From: Arthrobacter citreus
Lineage (GTDB): Bacteria; Actinomycetota; Actinomycetes; Actinomycetales; Micrococcaceae
DNA: 64,000 nucleotides
Assembly (NCBI RefSeq): GCF_038405225.1
Contig: NZ_CP151657.1
Span: forward strand, 186,001 to 250,000
Direction of reading: 5' to 3'
The notes under the pieces were generated by a model. That model was given only the letters and a program-made list of their open reading frames with translations. It was not told where the DNA came from and did no database searches. A program made the position numbers and the translations under genes. The stretch's first letter is position 1. Every line of letters begins with the position of its first letter. Below are positions 35,794 through 44,058 of this stretch, piece after piece.

Positions 35794-36285
35794 CTAGCGG
35801 AAGTTGATGAACTGCAGGTCTACGTCCACGTCGGCACCTTTGAGCAGGGCCATGGTGGCCTGCAGGTCGTCACGGGACTTGGACGTCACGCGCAGTTCGT
35901 CGCCCTGGATCCGGGAGTTCACGCCCTTGGGCCCCTCGTCACGGATGATCTTATTGATTTTCTTTGCCTGGTCCTGGGCGATGCCTTCCTTCATGGAGGC
36001 TTCGATCCGGTACTCCTTGCCGGAGGCAAACGGCTCGCCGGCGTCCAGGGACTTCAGCGAAATGCCGCGCCTGACCAGCTTGGACTGCAGGACGTCCAGG
36101 ACGGCCATGACGCGCTCCTCGGAGTTGGCCTTCATGAGGATTTTCTCGCCGCTGAAATCCACCTCGGCGTTGACTCCCTTGAAGTCATAACGCTGGGACA
36201 GCTCCTTCTGCGCCTGGTTCAGGGCATTGGCAACTTCCTGTTTATCGATCTTGCTCACAACATCAAATGATGACTCGCTGGCCAT
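35794..36285 (-). CDS. yajQ: YajQ-family (DUF520) nucleotide-binding protein
   Basis: A 163-residue YajQ/DUF520 protein: [47 protein letters not shown], and a C-terminal [19 protein letters not shown]. In some bacteria the family binds cyclic di-GMP or other nucleotides and affects phage or stress responses; which applies here is unknown. GGCAAGGAG before ATG 36285 sets the start and rejects the longer frame. Confidence 0.92.
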   Translation of the reverse strand: MASESSFDVVSKIDKQEVANALNQAQKELSQRYDFKGVNAEVDFSGEKILMKANSEERVMAVLDVLQSKLVRRGISLKSLDAGEPFASGKEYRIEASMKEGIAQDQAKKINKIIRDEGPKGVNSRIQGDELRVTSKSRDDLQATMALLKGADVDVDLQFINFR

Positions 36286-36412
36286 GTGTGCTCCTTGCCG
36301 TAGTTTTTCTCCTGCGTCCAGCCTAGTAGCTCCGGGCATCCGTGGCAGCCCTCACAGGTTGCACACAGGCTACGCCGGGAGTTGTCCCATCTTTCGCGGC
36401 AACAGTATTGGG

Positions 36413-36781
36413 GTGACCACGACAGGAAAGAACCCGGAAGACCCCCGCCCGAGACGCACCTCCATGAACAGGCTGCGCACCGCGGCCGCGGGGTCCGTCC
36501 TCGCCGCAGTATCGATTACGGGGGTAGGCGCCGCCGCAGCCGCTCCTGCATCCGCCGCGGAGCTGCGGTCCTTCCTGGCGCCCCTGGAGCGTCCCGGCGG
36601 TGCCGCCGGCGCGGCCGTCAGTGACACGGACAGCGATGCGGACCGCCGGACCTCGGCTGAAGGGAGGCTGCTGGGCATCCGCCAGGACCTCGCGAACGCC
36701 GTCGCCTGGGGGTCGGTGACGCAGCAGCAGGCGGACCGGTTCTATGCGCAGATGCAGTCCCGGATTGCGCGCGGACTGTAG
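36413..36781 (+). CDS. small secreted protein
   Basis: A short exported protein. From ATG 36464 the frame encodes 105 residues beginning MNRLRTAAAGSVLAAVSITG, a signal peptide ending near ASA, then a mature part of about 70 residues with a helical end (QQQADRFYAQMQSRIARGL). GTG 36413 adds 17 residues (ending RRTSM) and may be leaderless, since a TTGTCC...AGTATT-like promoter sits just before it; neither start has a ribosome site, so I give the longer frame. No family recognised. Confidence 0.55.
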   Translation: MTTTGKNPEDPRPRRTSMNRLRTAAAGSVLAAVSITGVGAAAAAPASAAELRSFLAPLERPGGAAGAAVSDTDSDADRRTSAEGRLLGIRQDLANAVAWGSVTQQQADRFYAQMQSRIARGL

Positions 36782-36828
36782 CCCTGAACCTCCCCGGCCG
36801 GGCCCGGAGCACCGGCTTCGGCCGCCGA

Positions 36829-36858
36829 TTCGTATCTTGGGCAAAAGTTCTGTAAAGT
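36829..36858 (+). promoter_or_regulatory. tRNA-Tyr promoter
   Basis: TTCGTA, an 18-base spacer and TAAAGT, ending about 48 bases before the tRNA. The -10 equals that of the tRNA-Thr promoter. Confidence 0.5.
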
Positions 36859-36906
36859 TGTTTAGGCCGCAGTCGCTTGCGGCGGTCTTCTTCACTGAAG
36901 ATGTTC

Positions 36907-36988
36907 GGCAGATTACCCGAGCGGCCAAAGGGGGCTGACTGTAAATCAGCTGGCAACGCCTTCACTGGTTCGAATCCAGTATCTGCCA
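36907..36988 (+). tRNA. tRNA-Tyr (GTA)
   Basis: 82 bases: acceptor GGCAGAT pairs with ATCTGCC, anticodon stem GCTGA/TCAGC with loop CTGTAAA giving anticodon GTA, long variable arm with a GGC/GCC stem as expected for tRNA-Tyr, T-arm ACTGG-TTCGAAT-CCAGT. CCA is not encoded. A strong terminator follows. Confidence 0.95.
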
Positions 36989-36998
36989 CCGAACGGGA

Positions 36999-37040
36999 GA
37001 AACCCGCTCCACCAGGAAACTGGTGCGGGCGGGTTTTTTC
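36999..37040 (+). terminator. rho-independent terminator after tRNA-Tyr
   Basis: GAAACCCGCTCCACCAG pairs with CTGGTGCGGGCGGG (one mismatch) around GAAA, followed by TTTTTT. Confidence 0.9.
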
Positions 37041-37165
37041 TTGCCCGGATAAGTCCGGCTGCGTCCGCCGCCCTGCCTGGATAAACCGACGCACTGCTCC
37101 CGCCGGCGCGGACCTGCACCTTCACCGCTGAGCGAACATATAGAGACATCTCCACCGGCGGCGGA

Positions 37166-37171
37166 TAGCGT
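37166..37171 (+). promoter_or_regulatory. TAGCGT -10 box before thioredoxin gene
   Basis: Ends six bases before the ATG at 37178. GGAGG lies directly against the ATG without a spacer, so leaderless initiation is more credible than a normal ribosome site. Confidence 0.45.
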
Positions 37172-37177
37172 TGGAGG

Positions 37178-37573
37178 ATGGCAACTATTGACATCACCGA
37201 GGCAACGTTCCCCGAGACCATTGAGGAAAACGACATTGTGTTCGTGGACTTCTGGGCGGACTGGTGCGGCCCGTGCAAGCAGTTCGCGCCGGTGTACGAC
37301 GCCGTTTCCCAGCAGCACGAGGACATCACTTTCGCGAAGGTGGACACGGAAGCGGAGCAGGGACTGGCAGCCGCTGCCGGAATCACCTCCATTCCCACCC
37401 TGATGGCTTTCCGTGAAAAGGTCCTGGTCTTCTCCCAGCCCGGTGCGCTCAACGCATCCCAGTTCAGCGAACTGGTGGAAGCGGTTAAGGGACTGGACAT
37501 GAAGGGCGTTCACGAGCAGATCGCCGCCCAGGAAAACGGACAGGCCGCCGGTTCCGACGGACAGGCCAGCTAG
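37178..37573 (+). CDS. trxA: thioredoxin
   Basis: A 131-residue thioredoxin with the redox motif WADWCGPCKQF around residue 30 and the cis-proline region GITSIPTLMAF. Length exceeds a bare thioredoxin by about 20 residues, ending QAAGSDGQAS. It reduces disulfides of cytoplasmic proteins. No reductase gene is adjacent; a strong terminator follows. The GGAGG touches the ATG, suggesting leaderless expression. Confidence 0.93.
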   Translation: MATIDITEATFPETIEENDIVFVDFWADWCGPCKQFAPVYDAVSQQHEDITFAKVDTEAEQGLAAAAGITSIPTLMAFREKVLVFSQPGALNASQFSELVEAVKGLDMKGVHEQIAAQENGQAAGSDGQAS

Positions 37574-37636
37574 GACTTCGCACTTCCGCCTGACTCAAGG
37601 CCTGCCTCCACGCGCAGCCTTGTCCCCGATCGATCG

Positions 37637-37682
37637 AACGGCCGCGCAGATCCCGCAAGGGGCCTGCGCGGCCGTTCTTTTA
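37637..37682 (+). terminator. terminator after thioredoxin
   Basis: AACGGCCGCGCAG pairs perfectly with CTGCGCGGCCGTT across a 14-base loop, followed by CTTTTAT. Confidence 0.8.
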
Positions 37683-37828
37683 TGTCTCCGGCTACCCTGT
37701 TCGAGACCCGGCCTCCGGCGGTAGTGTCGGAGGAACCTTGAGCGGAGCCGGGGCACGCCGGCCACGCCGGCAGGCATCGGCCGCCCGCGGGGCTCACTGT
37801 CAAAGACGATAAGAGCGAGGCGAAAACC

Positions 37829-39046
37829 ATGAGCGGAAACCGCGGAGTTGCGTATATCGAACCGGGTGTCGTGGAAGTGCAGGACATCGACTATCCCACC
37901 TTTGAACTCCGGGACGGCCCCGGAGTTAATCCGGCCAACGTGGGCCGGAAGGTGCCTCACGGCGCCATCCTGAAAGTGGTCACCTCCAATATCTGCGGGT
38001 CGGACCAGCACATGGTCCGGGGCCGCACCACGGCGCCGCCCAACCTGATCCTCGGGCACGAGATCACCGGCGAAATCGTGGAGACAGGTCCGGACGTGGA
38101 ATTCCACTCCGTCGGAGACCTGGTGTCGGTGCCCTTCAATATTTCCTGCGGGCGCTGCCGAAACTGTAAGGAACGGAAAACCGGCATTTGCCTGAATGTT
38201 AATCCGGACCGGCCAGGCAGCGCCTACGGCTATGTGGATATGGGCGGCTGGGTGGGAGGCCAGTCGGAGTACGTCCTGGTGCCGTACGCGGATTGGAACC
38301 TGCTGCGGTTCCCGGACAAGGACCAGGCGATGGAAAAGATCCTGGACCTGACCATGCTCTCGGACATCTTCCCCACCGGTTACCACGGAGCCATCACGGC
38401 CGGCACCCGGGTGGGCTCCACCGTGTACATTGCGGGTGCGGGCCCGGTGGGCCTGGCTGCGGCCGCCAGCGCACAGCTGCTGGGTGCCGCCGTCGTCATT
38501 GTCGGGGACCTCAACGAGGAACGCCTGGCCCAGGCGCGCAGCTTCGGCTGCGAGACGGTGGACGTGTCCAAGGGCGACCCCAAGGACCAGATTGAGCAGC
38601 TGCTCGGAGTGCCCGAGGTGGACTGCGCGGTGGACGCCGTCGGCTTTGAAGCCCGCGGCCACGGCCACGGCGCGGCGACCGAGGCGCCAGCCACAGTGCT
38701 GAATTCCCTCATGGAGCTCACCGCGGCGGGCGGTGCCCTGGGCATCCCGGGCCTGTACGTCACCGGTGATCCGGGCGGCGTCGATGAGGCGGCCAAGGTG
38801 GGCTCGCTGTCCCTGAATCTCGGGGCGGGGTGGGCGAAGTCGCTGTCCTTCACCACCGGTCAGTGCCCGGTGATGAAGTACAACCGGGACCTGATGATGG
38901 CGATCCTGCACGACAAGGTGCAGATTGCCAAGGCCGTGAACGCGACCACCATCAGCCTGGACCAGGCGCCGGAATCATACCGGGAGTTCGACGCCGGGGT
39001 GGCCAAGAAGTACGTCATCGATCCGCACGGGATGGTGCGCTCCTAG
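37829..39046 (+). CDS. fdhA: zinc formaldehyde dehydrogenase, glutathione-independent type
   Basis: A 405-residue medium-chain zinc dehydrogenase close in motif order to Pseudomonas putida formaldehyde dehydrogenase: SNICGSDQHMVRGRT (catalytic zinc Cys), LGHEITGEI, the structural-zinc CGRCRNCKERKTGIC, YADWNLLRFPDK, and the NAD-binding VYIAGAGPVGLAAAASA. It should oxidise formaldehyde without a free thiol cofactor. GAGGCG stands before ATG 37829. It is monocistronic, with a palindromic hairpin behind it. No mycothiol or formate genes sit beside it, so the physiological aldehyde is unproven. Confidence 0.9.
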   Translation: MSGNRGVAYIEPGVVEVQDIDYPTFELRDGPGVNPANVGRKVPHGAILKVVTSNICGSDQHMVRGRTTAPPNLILGHEITGEIVETGPDVEFHSVGDLVSVPFNISCGRCRNCKERKTGICLNVNPDRPGSAYGYVDMGGWVGGQSEYVLVPYADWNLLRFPDKDQAMEKILDLTMLSDIFPTGYHGAITAGTRVGSTVYIAGAGPVGLAAAASAQLLGAAVVIVGDLNEERLAQARSFGCETVDVSKGDPKDQIEQLLGVPEVDCAVDAVGFEARGHGHGAATEAPATVLNSLMELTAAGGALGIPGLYVTGDPGGVDEAAKVGSLSLNLGAGWAKSLSFTTGQCPVMKYNRDLMMAILHDKVQIAKAVNATTISLDQAPESYREFDAGVAKKYVIDPHGMVRS

Positions 39047-39093
39047 CGGCGCCCGCACCGCACCCAGCTGTAAACGGCCCCGCGAAAGGGGGC

Positions 39094-39135
39094 CGGCCAA
39101 AGGGCCGAAACCACACGGTTGCGGCCCTTTGGCCG
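39094..39135. terminator. 14-bp perfect hairpin after fdhA
   Basis: CGGCCAAAGGGCCG pairs perfectly with CGGCCCTTTGGCCG, with an AACC/GGTT inner stem; no U-run. Probable terminator. Confidence 0.65.
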
Positions 39136-39336
39136 TGCTGGGAGGGGAGTTGCCTTCCGCTGCCGGAGAGCGCGGAAGTAGAGTCGGTTCACCGGGAATT
39201 CCCGCCGTTTCTTCGGCCCCGGATGCCCTCCACACACTCACCGATGCAGCGTTGGAAACGGGGATGTCATGTCCGCTCGCATGCTTGCTGATCACCACAC
39301 GTTTTCTCTTCCGCCCCTCGCCGGGGGAGTCCGGCC

Positions 39337-40938
39337 ATGAACGGGGCGGATACCGCCTGGGTCCTGATCTGTGCAGGCCTGGTGCTGTTTATGACCCCGG
39401 GCTTGGCGCTCTTCTACGGGGGCATGGTCCCCGTCCGGAATGTCCTGACCATGATGATGCAGAACATCATTCCGCTCGGCATCATCACCCTCACCTGGGT
39501 CCTGGTCGGGTACACCCTGGCCTTTAGCAACCAGGGAAATTCCCTGGTGGGGGAGTTCGACGCCTTTGCCCTGATCGACGTCGACACCCCGCAGTTCCAC
39601 ACGGTGGCGGCTGGGGTGACCATTCCGGCGCTCGCTTTTGTGGCATATCAGATGATGTTCGCCATCATCACTCCGGCCCTGCTGACGGGGGCAACAGCCG
39701 GCCGGCTGAAATTTGCCGGCTGGACCGTGTTCCTCGCAGCATGGTCCATCCTGGTTTACCCCCAGGTGGCACGCTGGCTGTGGCATCCGAAGGGGTGGCT
39801 GACCCAGCTGGGCGCGCAGGACTGGGCCGGTGGAATGGTGGTGCACGCCTCAGCGGGCGCAGCGGCCATCGCGGTCCTCCTGGTGGTGGGTCGCCGCTAC
39901 GGCTGGCCAAACCCGAAAACTTCGCCCAACAATCTGCCCGTGATGCTGGTAGGCGCCGGCATCCTGTGGTTCGGATGGTTCGGGTTCAATGCCGGAGACG
40001 GACTGCAGGCGAATGACATTGCCGCCCAGGCACTGATCAACACGCACGTGGCCGGCGGTGCGGCAATGCTGACCTGGCTGTTGGTGGAACGCCTCAGCAG
40101 CGGACACTCCACGCTGGTTGGCGCGGTATCCGGTGCCATCGCCGGACTGGCCACCATCACACCCTGCGCCGGTTACGTCGGCACCGGCGCGGCCCTGCTG
40201 ATCGGACTAATTGCCGGATGCGTGTGCTGCTTCGCGGTGCGGCTCAAGCATGTCCTGAAGTACGACGACGCCCTGGATGTTATCGCCGTCCATTTCTGCG
40301 GCGGTGTGCTCGGTTCGCTGCTTCTGGGGTTTTTCGCGGACAGCTCCGTCAACGCGGTCAGCGAGGACGGAGTCTTCACCGGCGGCGGGGGACTGCTCCT
40401 CTGGCACCAGGTGGTGGCCCTGGTCTGCATAGTGCTGTTCTCCTTCATCCTCAGCTGGATCATTGCGGTGGTGATCAGCCGCACCATGGGGCTGCGGGAA
40501 CCCGGCCCGGAGCAGGAGGACCTGGACCACATCCAGCAGGGAGCCTCAGGGTACGCACTCAACGGGATCATTTCGCGGCCGACCGCCAGCGGACGGGCCG
40601 CTGAGGACGGGCTCTACACCGACCGCAGCACCGACAGCCGCATCGGCCCGCCAGCCTACCTGCTCAGCGCCGCAGTGAACACAGGCCGCATTGACGGCCT
40701 GCGGGATGCGCTGCTGATGGCCGGTGCCCGGTCCCTGGAGCTGTCCGACGCCGCGGTCTACACCGGCAGAATCCGGACCGAGAACTTCCGCGGCGGAAAG
40801 CGGAACATGGATTTTGATGACCAGCTTCGGGTGCTCGCCGCCGTCGACGCCGAACACGAGGAAGCCGTGACCGCTGTCCTCAAGCGGTTCGGGGCGCAGC
40901 CGGAATCCATCTACCGGCTTCCGGTCTCCCCGTCCTGA
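39337..40938 (+). CDS. amt: ammonium transporter with C-terminal P-II-like domain
   Basis: A 533-residue protein. Residues 1 to about 400 are a normal Amt channel ([13 protein letters not shown], then [19 protein letters not shown] segment [39 protein letters not shown]), moving ammonium across the membrane. Residues about 438-533 read like a P-II protein: [19 protein letters not shown]..., [34 protein letters not shown]. The T-loop position corresponding to the uridylylated tyrosine of GlnB/GlnK is not tyrosine. GGGGGAG precedes the ATG. The 3' end overlaps the convergent thuA-like gene by 28 bp. No separate glnK is adjacent. The fused domain may regulate the channel in cis. Confidence 0.85.
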   Translation: MNGADTAWVLICAGLVLFMTPGLALFYGGMVPVRNVLTMMMQNIIPLGIITLTWVLVGYTLAFSNQGNSLVGEFDAFALIDVDTPQFHTVAAGVTIPALAFVAYQMMFAIITPALLTGATAGRLKFAGWTVFLAAWSILVYPQVARWLWHPKGWLTQLGAQDWAGGMVVHASAGAAAIAVLLVVGRRYGWPNPKTSPNNLPVMLVGAGILWFGWFGFNAGDGLQANDIAAQALINTHVAGGAAMLTWLLVERLSSGHSTLVGAVSGAIAGLATITPCAGYVGTGAALLIGLIAGCVCCFAVRLKHVLKYDDALDVIAVHFCGGVLGSLLLGFFADSSVNAVSEDGVFTGGGGLLLWHQVVALVCIVLFSFILSWIIAVVISRTMGLREPGPEQEDLDHIQQGASGYALNGIISRPTASGRAAEDGLYTDRSTDSRIGPPAYLLSAAVNTGRIDGLRDALLMAGARSLELSDAAVYTGRIRTENFRGGKRNMDFDDQLRVLAAVDAEHEEAVTAVLKRFGAQPESIYRLPVSPS

Positions 40939-41684
40939 CCCAGGAACCAGTTCCGCGCCGGGTTGCCCACCCCCGGGGCCGTTCGGTCAACCCCGGGCTG
41001 GGCAACCCATTCCACACCGTTGGCGAGAACCCGCTGGATCTGCGGTTGATGGTACACGGGGTACTCCTGGTCCCCGGGACTGAAGTAGAAAATCCGGCCC
41101 TTCCCCCGGGAGAACGTCACCCCGGACCGGAAGACCTCGCCGCCGGCAAAGGAACTAATGAAGATCAGGTCATCAGGCTCGGGGATATCAAAGAGTTCGC
41201 CGTACATTTCCTGCCGGGGAATAAGGATGGGACTCTCCACCCCGGCCGCGATGGGGTGGGACGGCTTCACCGTCCACACGAGCTCGCGCTCGCCCTCATT
41301 GCGCCACTGCAGTGAACAGCTGGTGCCCAGGAGCCTGGTGAAGATCTTCGAAAAATGCCCGGAATGAAGCACAACCAGCCCCATGCCACCCAGGACATGC
41401 CGGTGGACCCGGTCAACAACGGCGTCGCTGACCTCCGCGTGGGCCCAGTGCCCCCACCACAGCAGAACATCGGTTTCGGCCAGCCGGTCCTCGCTGAGCC
41501 CGTGTTCCTCATCAGCCAGGGTTGCGGTGCCAATCTCTGACGTCGGGAAAAACCCGGCCAGGCCGGCCTTAATCGCCCCGTGAATTCCCTGCGGATACAT
41601 TTCCGCCATGGTGGGCGGATCATTGAGATCTTCGTGCACGCCCTCGTTCCAGACGAGAATTCGCAGCTTGTCCTCAAACGGCAT
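40911..41684 (-). CDS. ThuA-like domain protein (trehalose utilisation type)
   Basis: A 257-residue protein of the ThuA family, a class-I glutamine-amidotransferase-like fold: [46 protein letters not shown], and [20 protein letters not shown]. It follows the Gfo/Idh gene with TAAATG at the junction, so both are co-translated. The pair is common in sugar-catabolic operons; in some cases 3-keto sugars are implied, but that is not shown here. The 3' end overlaps amt by 28 bp in antisense orientation. Confidence 0.87.
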   Translation of the reverse strand: MPFEDKLRILVWNEGVHEDLNDPPTMAEMYPQGIHGAIKAGLAGFFPTSEIGTATLADEEHGLSEDRLAETDVLLWWGHWAHAEVSDAVVDRVHRHVLGGMGLVVLHSGHFSKIFTRLLGTSCSLQWRNEGERELVWTVKPSHPIAAGVESPILIPRQEMYGELFDIPEPDDLIFISSFAGGEVFRSGVTFSRGKGRIFYFSPGDQEYPVYHQPQIQRVLANGVEWVAQPGVDRTAPGVGNPARNWFLGQDGETGSR

Positions 41685-42785
41685 TTACATCATCACCTCG
41701 CGGTATAGCGCTGCCGACTCGTAGCAGGCGTCAATGACCCTGGCCCGGGTCAGGGCGAGCGAACCATCGTGCTGTCCCCATACCGCCTCCCCGGCCCGGA
41801 TGGTCTGGATAAAACTGTCCACAACGGCCTGATGAGCCAGCCCCGGCTGCGCCACCGGCGCATAATCGGCGTTCACGCCGCCTTTGTCCGTGAAAACACG
41901 CAAATCCGCCACGGGAGTGTTTGAGGCTCCGACGGCGCGCAGCTCGGCACCGCCGTCGGTCCCGTAAACGGTGAAGTCCAGCAGGTCCTCGGTCTCCCGG
42001 TAACTGGCCCAGCCCGCCTCCAGGAGCAGTGTTCCGCCGCCCTCCAACCGGATGAAGGCCGACGCGAAGTCCTCGACGTCGAAGGCGAGGTTGGTGTCCA
42101 ATGCGGTGTAGCGCTCGTTTCCGCCGCGGCCCCGCGGCCCCAACTCGGAGTACATCGAGGCTGAAACCGAGAGGACTTTGGGTTCCCCCAGCAGGTGCAG
42201 GGCGTAGTCCAGGACATGCACCCCAATGTCCGCCAGCGGACCGCCGCCTGCCATGTCCTTGCTGGTGAACCAGCTGCCCAGCATGGGGATCCCCGCCCGG
42301 CGCAGCCAGGACGCTTTGGCGTAATACGGCCGGCCCAGTTCCCCCGCATCGATGATCTGCTTCAGCGCCTGGATGTCCCCGCGCCTGCGGTGGTTGAAGG
42401 CAACGTCCAGGACGCGTCCGGCCCGGCGGGCAGCGTCGACCATCTGCTGCCCTTCGCCGCCGTTGCGGGCAATGGGTTTTTCGCTGAGGACATGGAGTCC
42501 GCGGTTGAGGACGGCGACGGCGATCGGAGCGTGGAGGAACGTGGGAACCGCAACGCTGACGGCGTCCAGATCCTTCAGCTCCAGCAGCTCCTCCCAGCCG
42601 GCAAACGCATCCCGGATGCCGTACCGGCCCTGCAGCTCGGCAAGGAGGTCAGCTTCCATGCCGGCAACGGCCACCACTTCCACACCGTCCACCCGCTGGT
42701 AGGCCTCGATGTGTTGCCGGCCCGCCCAGCCAATCCCGACAACTCCAACTTTGAGGTCCTGCCGGTCAGCATGCTGCTCGTTCAA
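41685..42785 (-). CDS. Gfo/Idh/MocA-family oxidoreductase
   Basis: A 366-residue NAD(P)-dependent sugar or inositol-type dehydrogenase. The Rossmann motif is KVGVVGIGWAGRQHIEAY, the conserved EKP block is VLSEKPIARNG, and the substrate domain contains GGGPLADIGVHVLDYALHL with the likely catalytic histidine. I place the start at TTG 42785, with AAAGGA nine bases upstream; the frame remains open to an earlier ATG but encodes an implausible Pro-rich leader. It precedes the ThuA-like gene directly. Substrate unknown. Confidence 0.85.
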   Translation of the reverse strand: MNEQHADRQDLKVGVVGIGWAGRQHIEAYQRVDGVEVVAVAGMEADLLAELQGRYGIRDAFAGWEELLELKDLDAVSVAVPTFLHAPIAVAVLNRGLHVLSEKPIARNGGEGQQMVDAARRAGRVLDVAFNHRRRGDIQALKQIIDAGELGRPYYAKASWLRRAGIPMLGSWFTSKDMAGGGPLADIGVHVLDYALHLLGEPKVLSVSASMYSELGPRGRGGNERYTALDTNLAFDVEDFASAFIRLEGGGTLLLEAGWASYRETEDLLDFTVYGTDGGAELRAVGASNTPVADLRVFTDKGGVNADYAPVAQPGLAHQAVVDSFIQTIRAGEAVWGQHDGSLALTRARVIDACYESAALYREVMM

Positions 42786-42895
42786 GTGGAGGATTCCTTT
42801 GCTGTTGGCCGTTGGCGATGCCGAAACAGTAACGGATTCACTGCGGGAAAACCACGCACCGGGCTGCCGGGGACCGGGCGGTGGGCGGGTCCCTG

Positions 42896-43933
42896 TCAGC
42901 GGCGCCGGTGGTCCTCGGGAGTCAGCCGCGGACCGAATGCCTGCTTCCGGAAACCGCTCAGCACCAGCAGGCGGACCACCCGCTGCCGGTGGCCCAGCCA
43001 TGGTTTGAGCAGGGCCAGCATGCCGGCGTCGTCGGTTCGGCGTCCGGTGAGGGCCTCACCCACAAACGCCGCCAAATGGTAATCGCCCACGCTGACCGAA
43101 TCGGGAGCGCCGTGCGTGCGCTGCGTGATTTCGGCGGCACTCCACGGGCCGATTCCCGGAATTGAGCACAGGCGTGAGGTGAGATCCGTCCCGAGCGGAG
43201 CTGACGCCAGCCGCTCCAGCCCGGATGCGGCGGCACACGCGCGCATGATGGTCCCCGAGCGGTGCGAATCCACCCCCGCACGGTGCCACTCCCAGCTCGG
43301 GACCCGGCGCCACTGCGCCGCAGCCGGCGGGGCCTTGAGTCCCGCCGGAGCGGGTCCGGGCGCGTCGGTGCCGTATTTGGTGACCAGATACCGCCATGAG
43401 TAATAGGCCTCCATGGCCGTGACCTTCTGTTCCAGGACCACGGGGACAATGCTGTCCAGCATCCTGCCGGTGCTGGGCAGGCGCAGGCCGCGGTTCCGGC
43501 GCCGCACTTGTGCAAGCGGAGCCGGAAGGGTTTCGGTGAAGGCGGGGCTGTCAAAATCCGTCCAGTCGTCGGCCTCGCCGAGCAGGGCCGGAACGCCGGC
43601 CAGCGCGCATTCGGCTCCCGGACCCCAGGCCCGGGCGAGGACCCGCGCGCCCGGTGCGGGAGCGTGCCGCTGGGAAAGGGCGAGGGTGGCGGTGCCCTCC
43701 GGTGTGGAGAATGCGAGCCAAGCGGCACCGGAACCGATCCGCACTGACGGATCCTTCCCTCCGTGCGCCAGGATCCGCAGCGAAGCGTCCAGGGAGAACG
43801 GGCGGTCCGATTCCCACAGCAGCGACAAGGAACCGTTTCCTGCGGCTGTGGAAATTTCTGAGCTGGACATCCCTGAACTGGACATCCCTGAGCGGGGCAT
43901 TCCTGTGGGAGACACCGGCACGGACAACGACAT
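42896..43933 (-). CDS. HhH-GPD DNA glycosylase (AlkA-like)
   Basis: A 345-residue protein with the helix-hairpin-helix GPD fold: LDSIVPVVLEQKVTAMEAYYSWRYL, the hairpin LCSIPGIGPWSAAEI and the catalytic aspartate region VSVGDYHLAAFVG. It should excise alkylated bases. The first 40 residues include three five-residue units (GMPRS, GMSSS, GMSSS) coded by a 15-bp repeat; the folded part begins near residue 40. GGAG before ATG 43933 sets the start. It is upstream of, and in line with, the Gfo/Idh gene. Confidence 0.85.
   Translation of the reverse strand: MSLSVPVSPTGMPRSGMSSSGMSSSEISTAAGNGSLSLLWESDRPFSLDASLRILAHGGKDPSVRIGSGAAWLAFSTPEGTATLALSQRHAPAPGARVLARAWGPGAECALAGVPALLGEADDWTDFDSPAFTETLPAPLAQVRRRNRGLRLPSTGRMLDSIVPVVLEQKVTAMEAYYSWRYLVTKYGTDAPGPAPAGLKAPPAAAQWRRVPSWEWHRAGVDSHRSGTIMRACAAASGLERLASAPLGTDLTSRLCSIPGIGPWSAAEITQRTHGAPDSVSVGDYHLAAFVGEALTGRRTDDAGMLALLKPWLGHRQRVVRLLVLSGFRKQAFGPRLTPEDHRRR
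43860..43904 (-). repeat. 15-bp tandem repeat in the DNA-glycosylase gene
   Basis: Three units of GAGCTGGACATCCCT (two near-identical, one diverged) encode the GMSSS/GMPRS pentapeptides in the N-terminal linker. In frame, so copy change would not shift the reading frame. Confidence 0.75.
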
Positions 43934-44045
43934 AACTCCATCGTCGCATGCGCCGCTGACGCTCCCGGGCAGCATCGGAACACCGCCCGTGTGGCATTTG
44001 CTACGCCGCGTTCCGGGGAAAGCTGGACGGCCGGGGGTGAACAAG

Positions 44046-44051
44046 TAACGT
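44046..44051 (+). promoter_or_regulatory. TAACGT -10 box, leaderless CBS transcript
   Basis: Ends seven bases before ATG 44059; no ribosome site is present. Confidence 0.4.
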
Positions 44052-44058
44052 GTTGCAC

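Noticed and set aside
39137-39336. GlnR- or AmtR-type operator before amt
   Set aside because: No convincing match to either consensus; only a GC-rich hairpin is seen.
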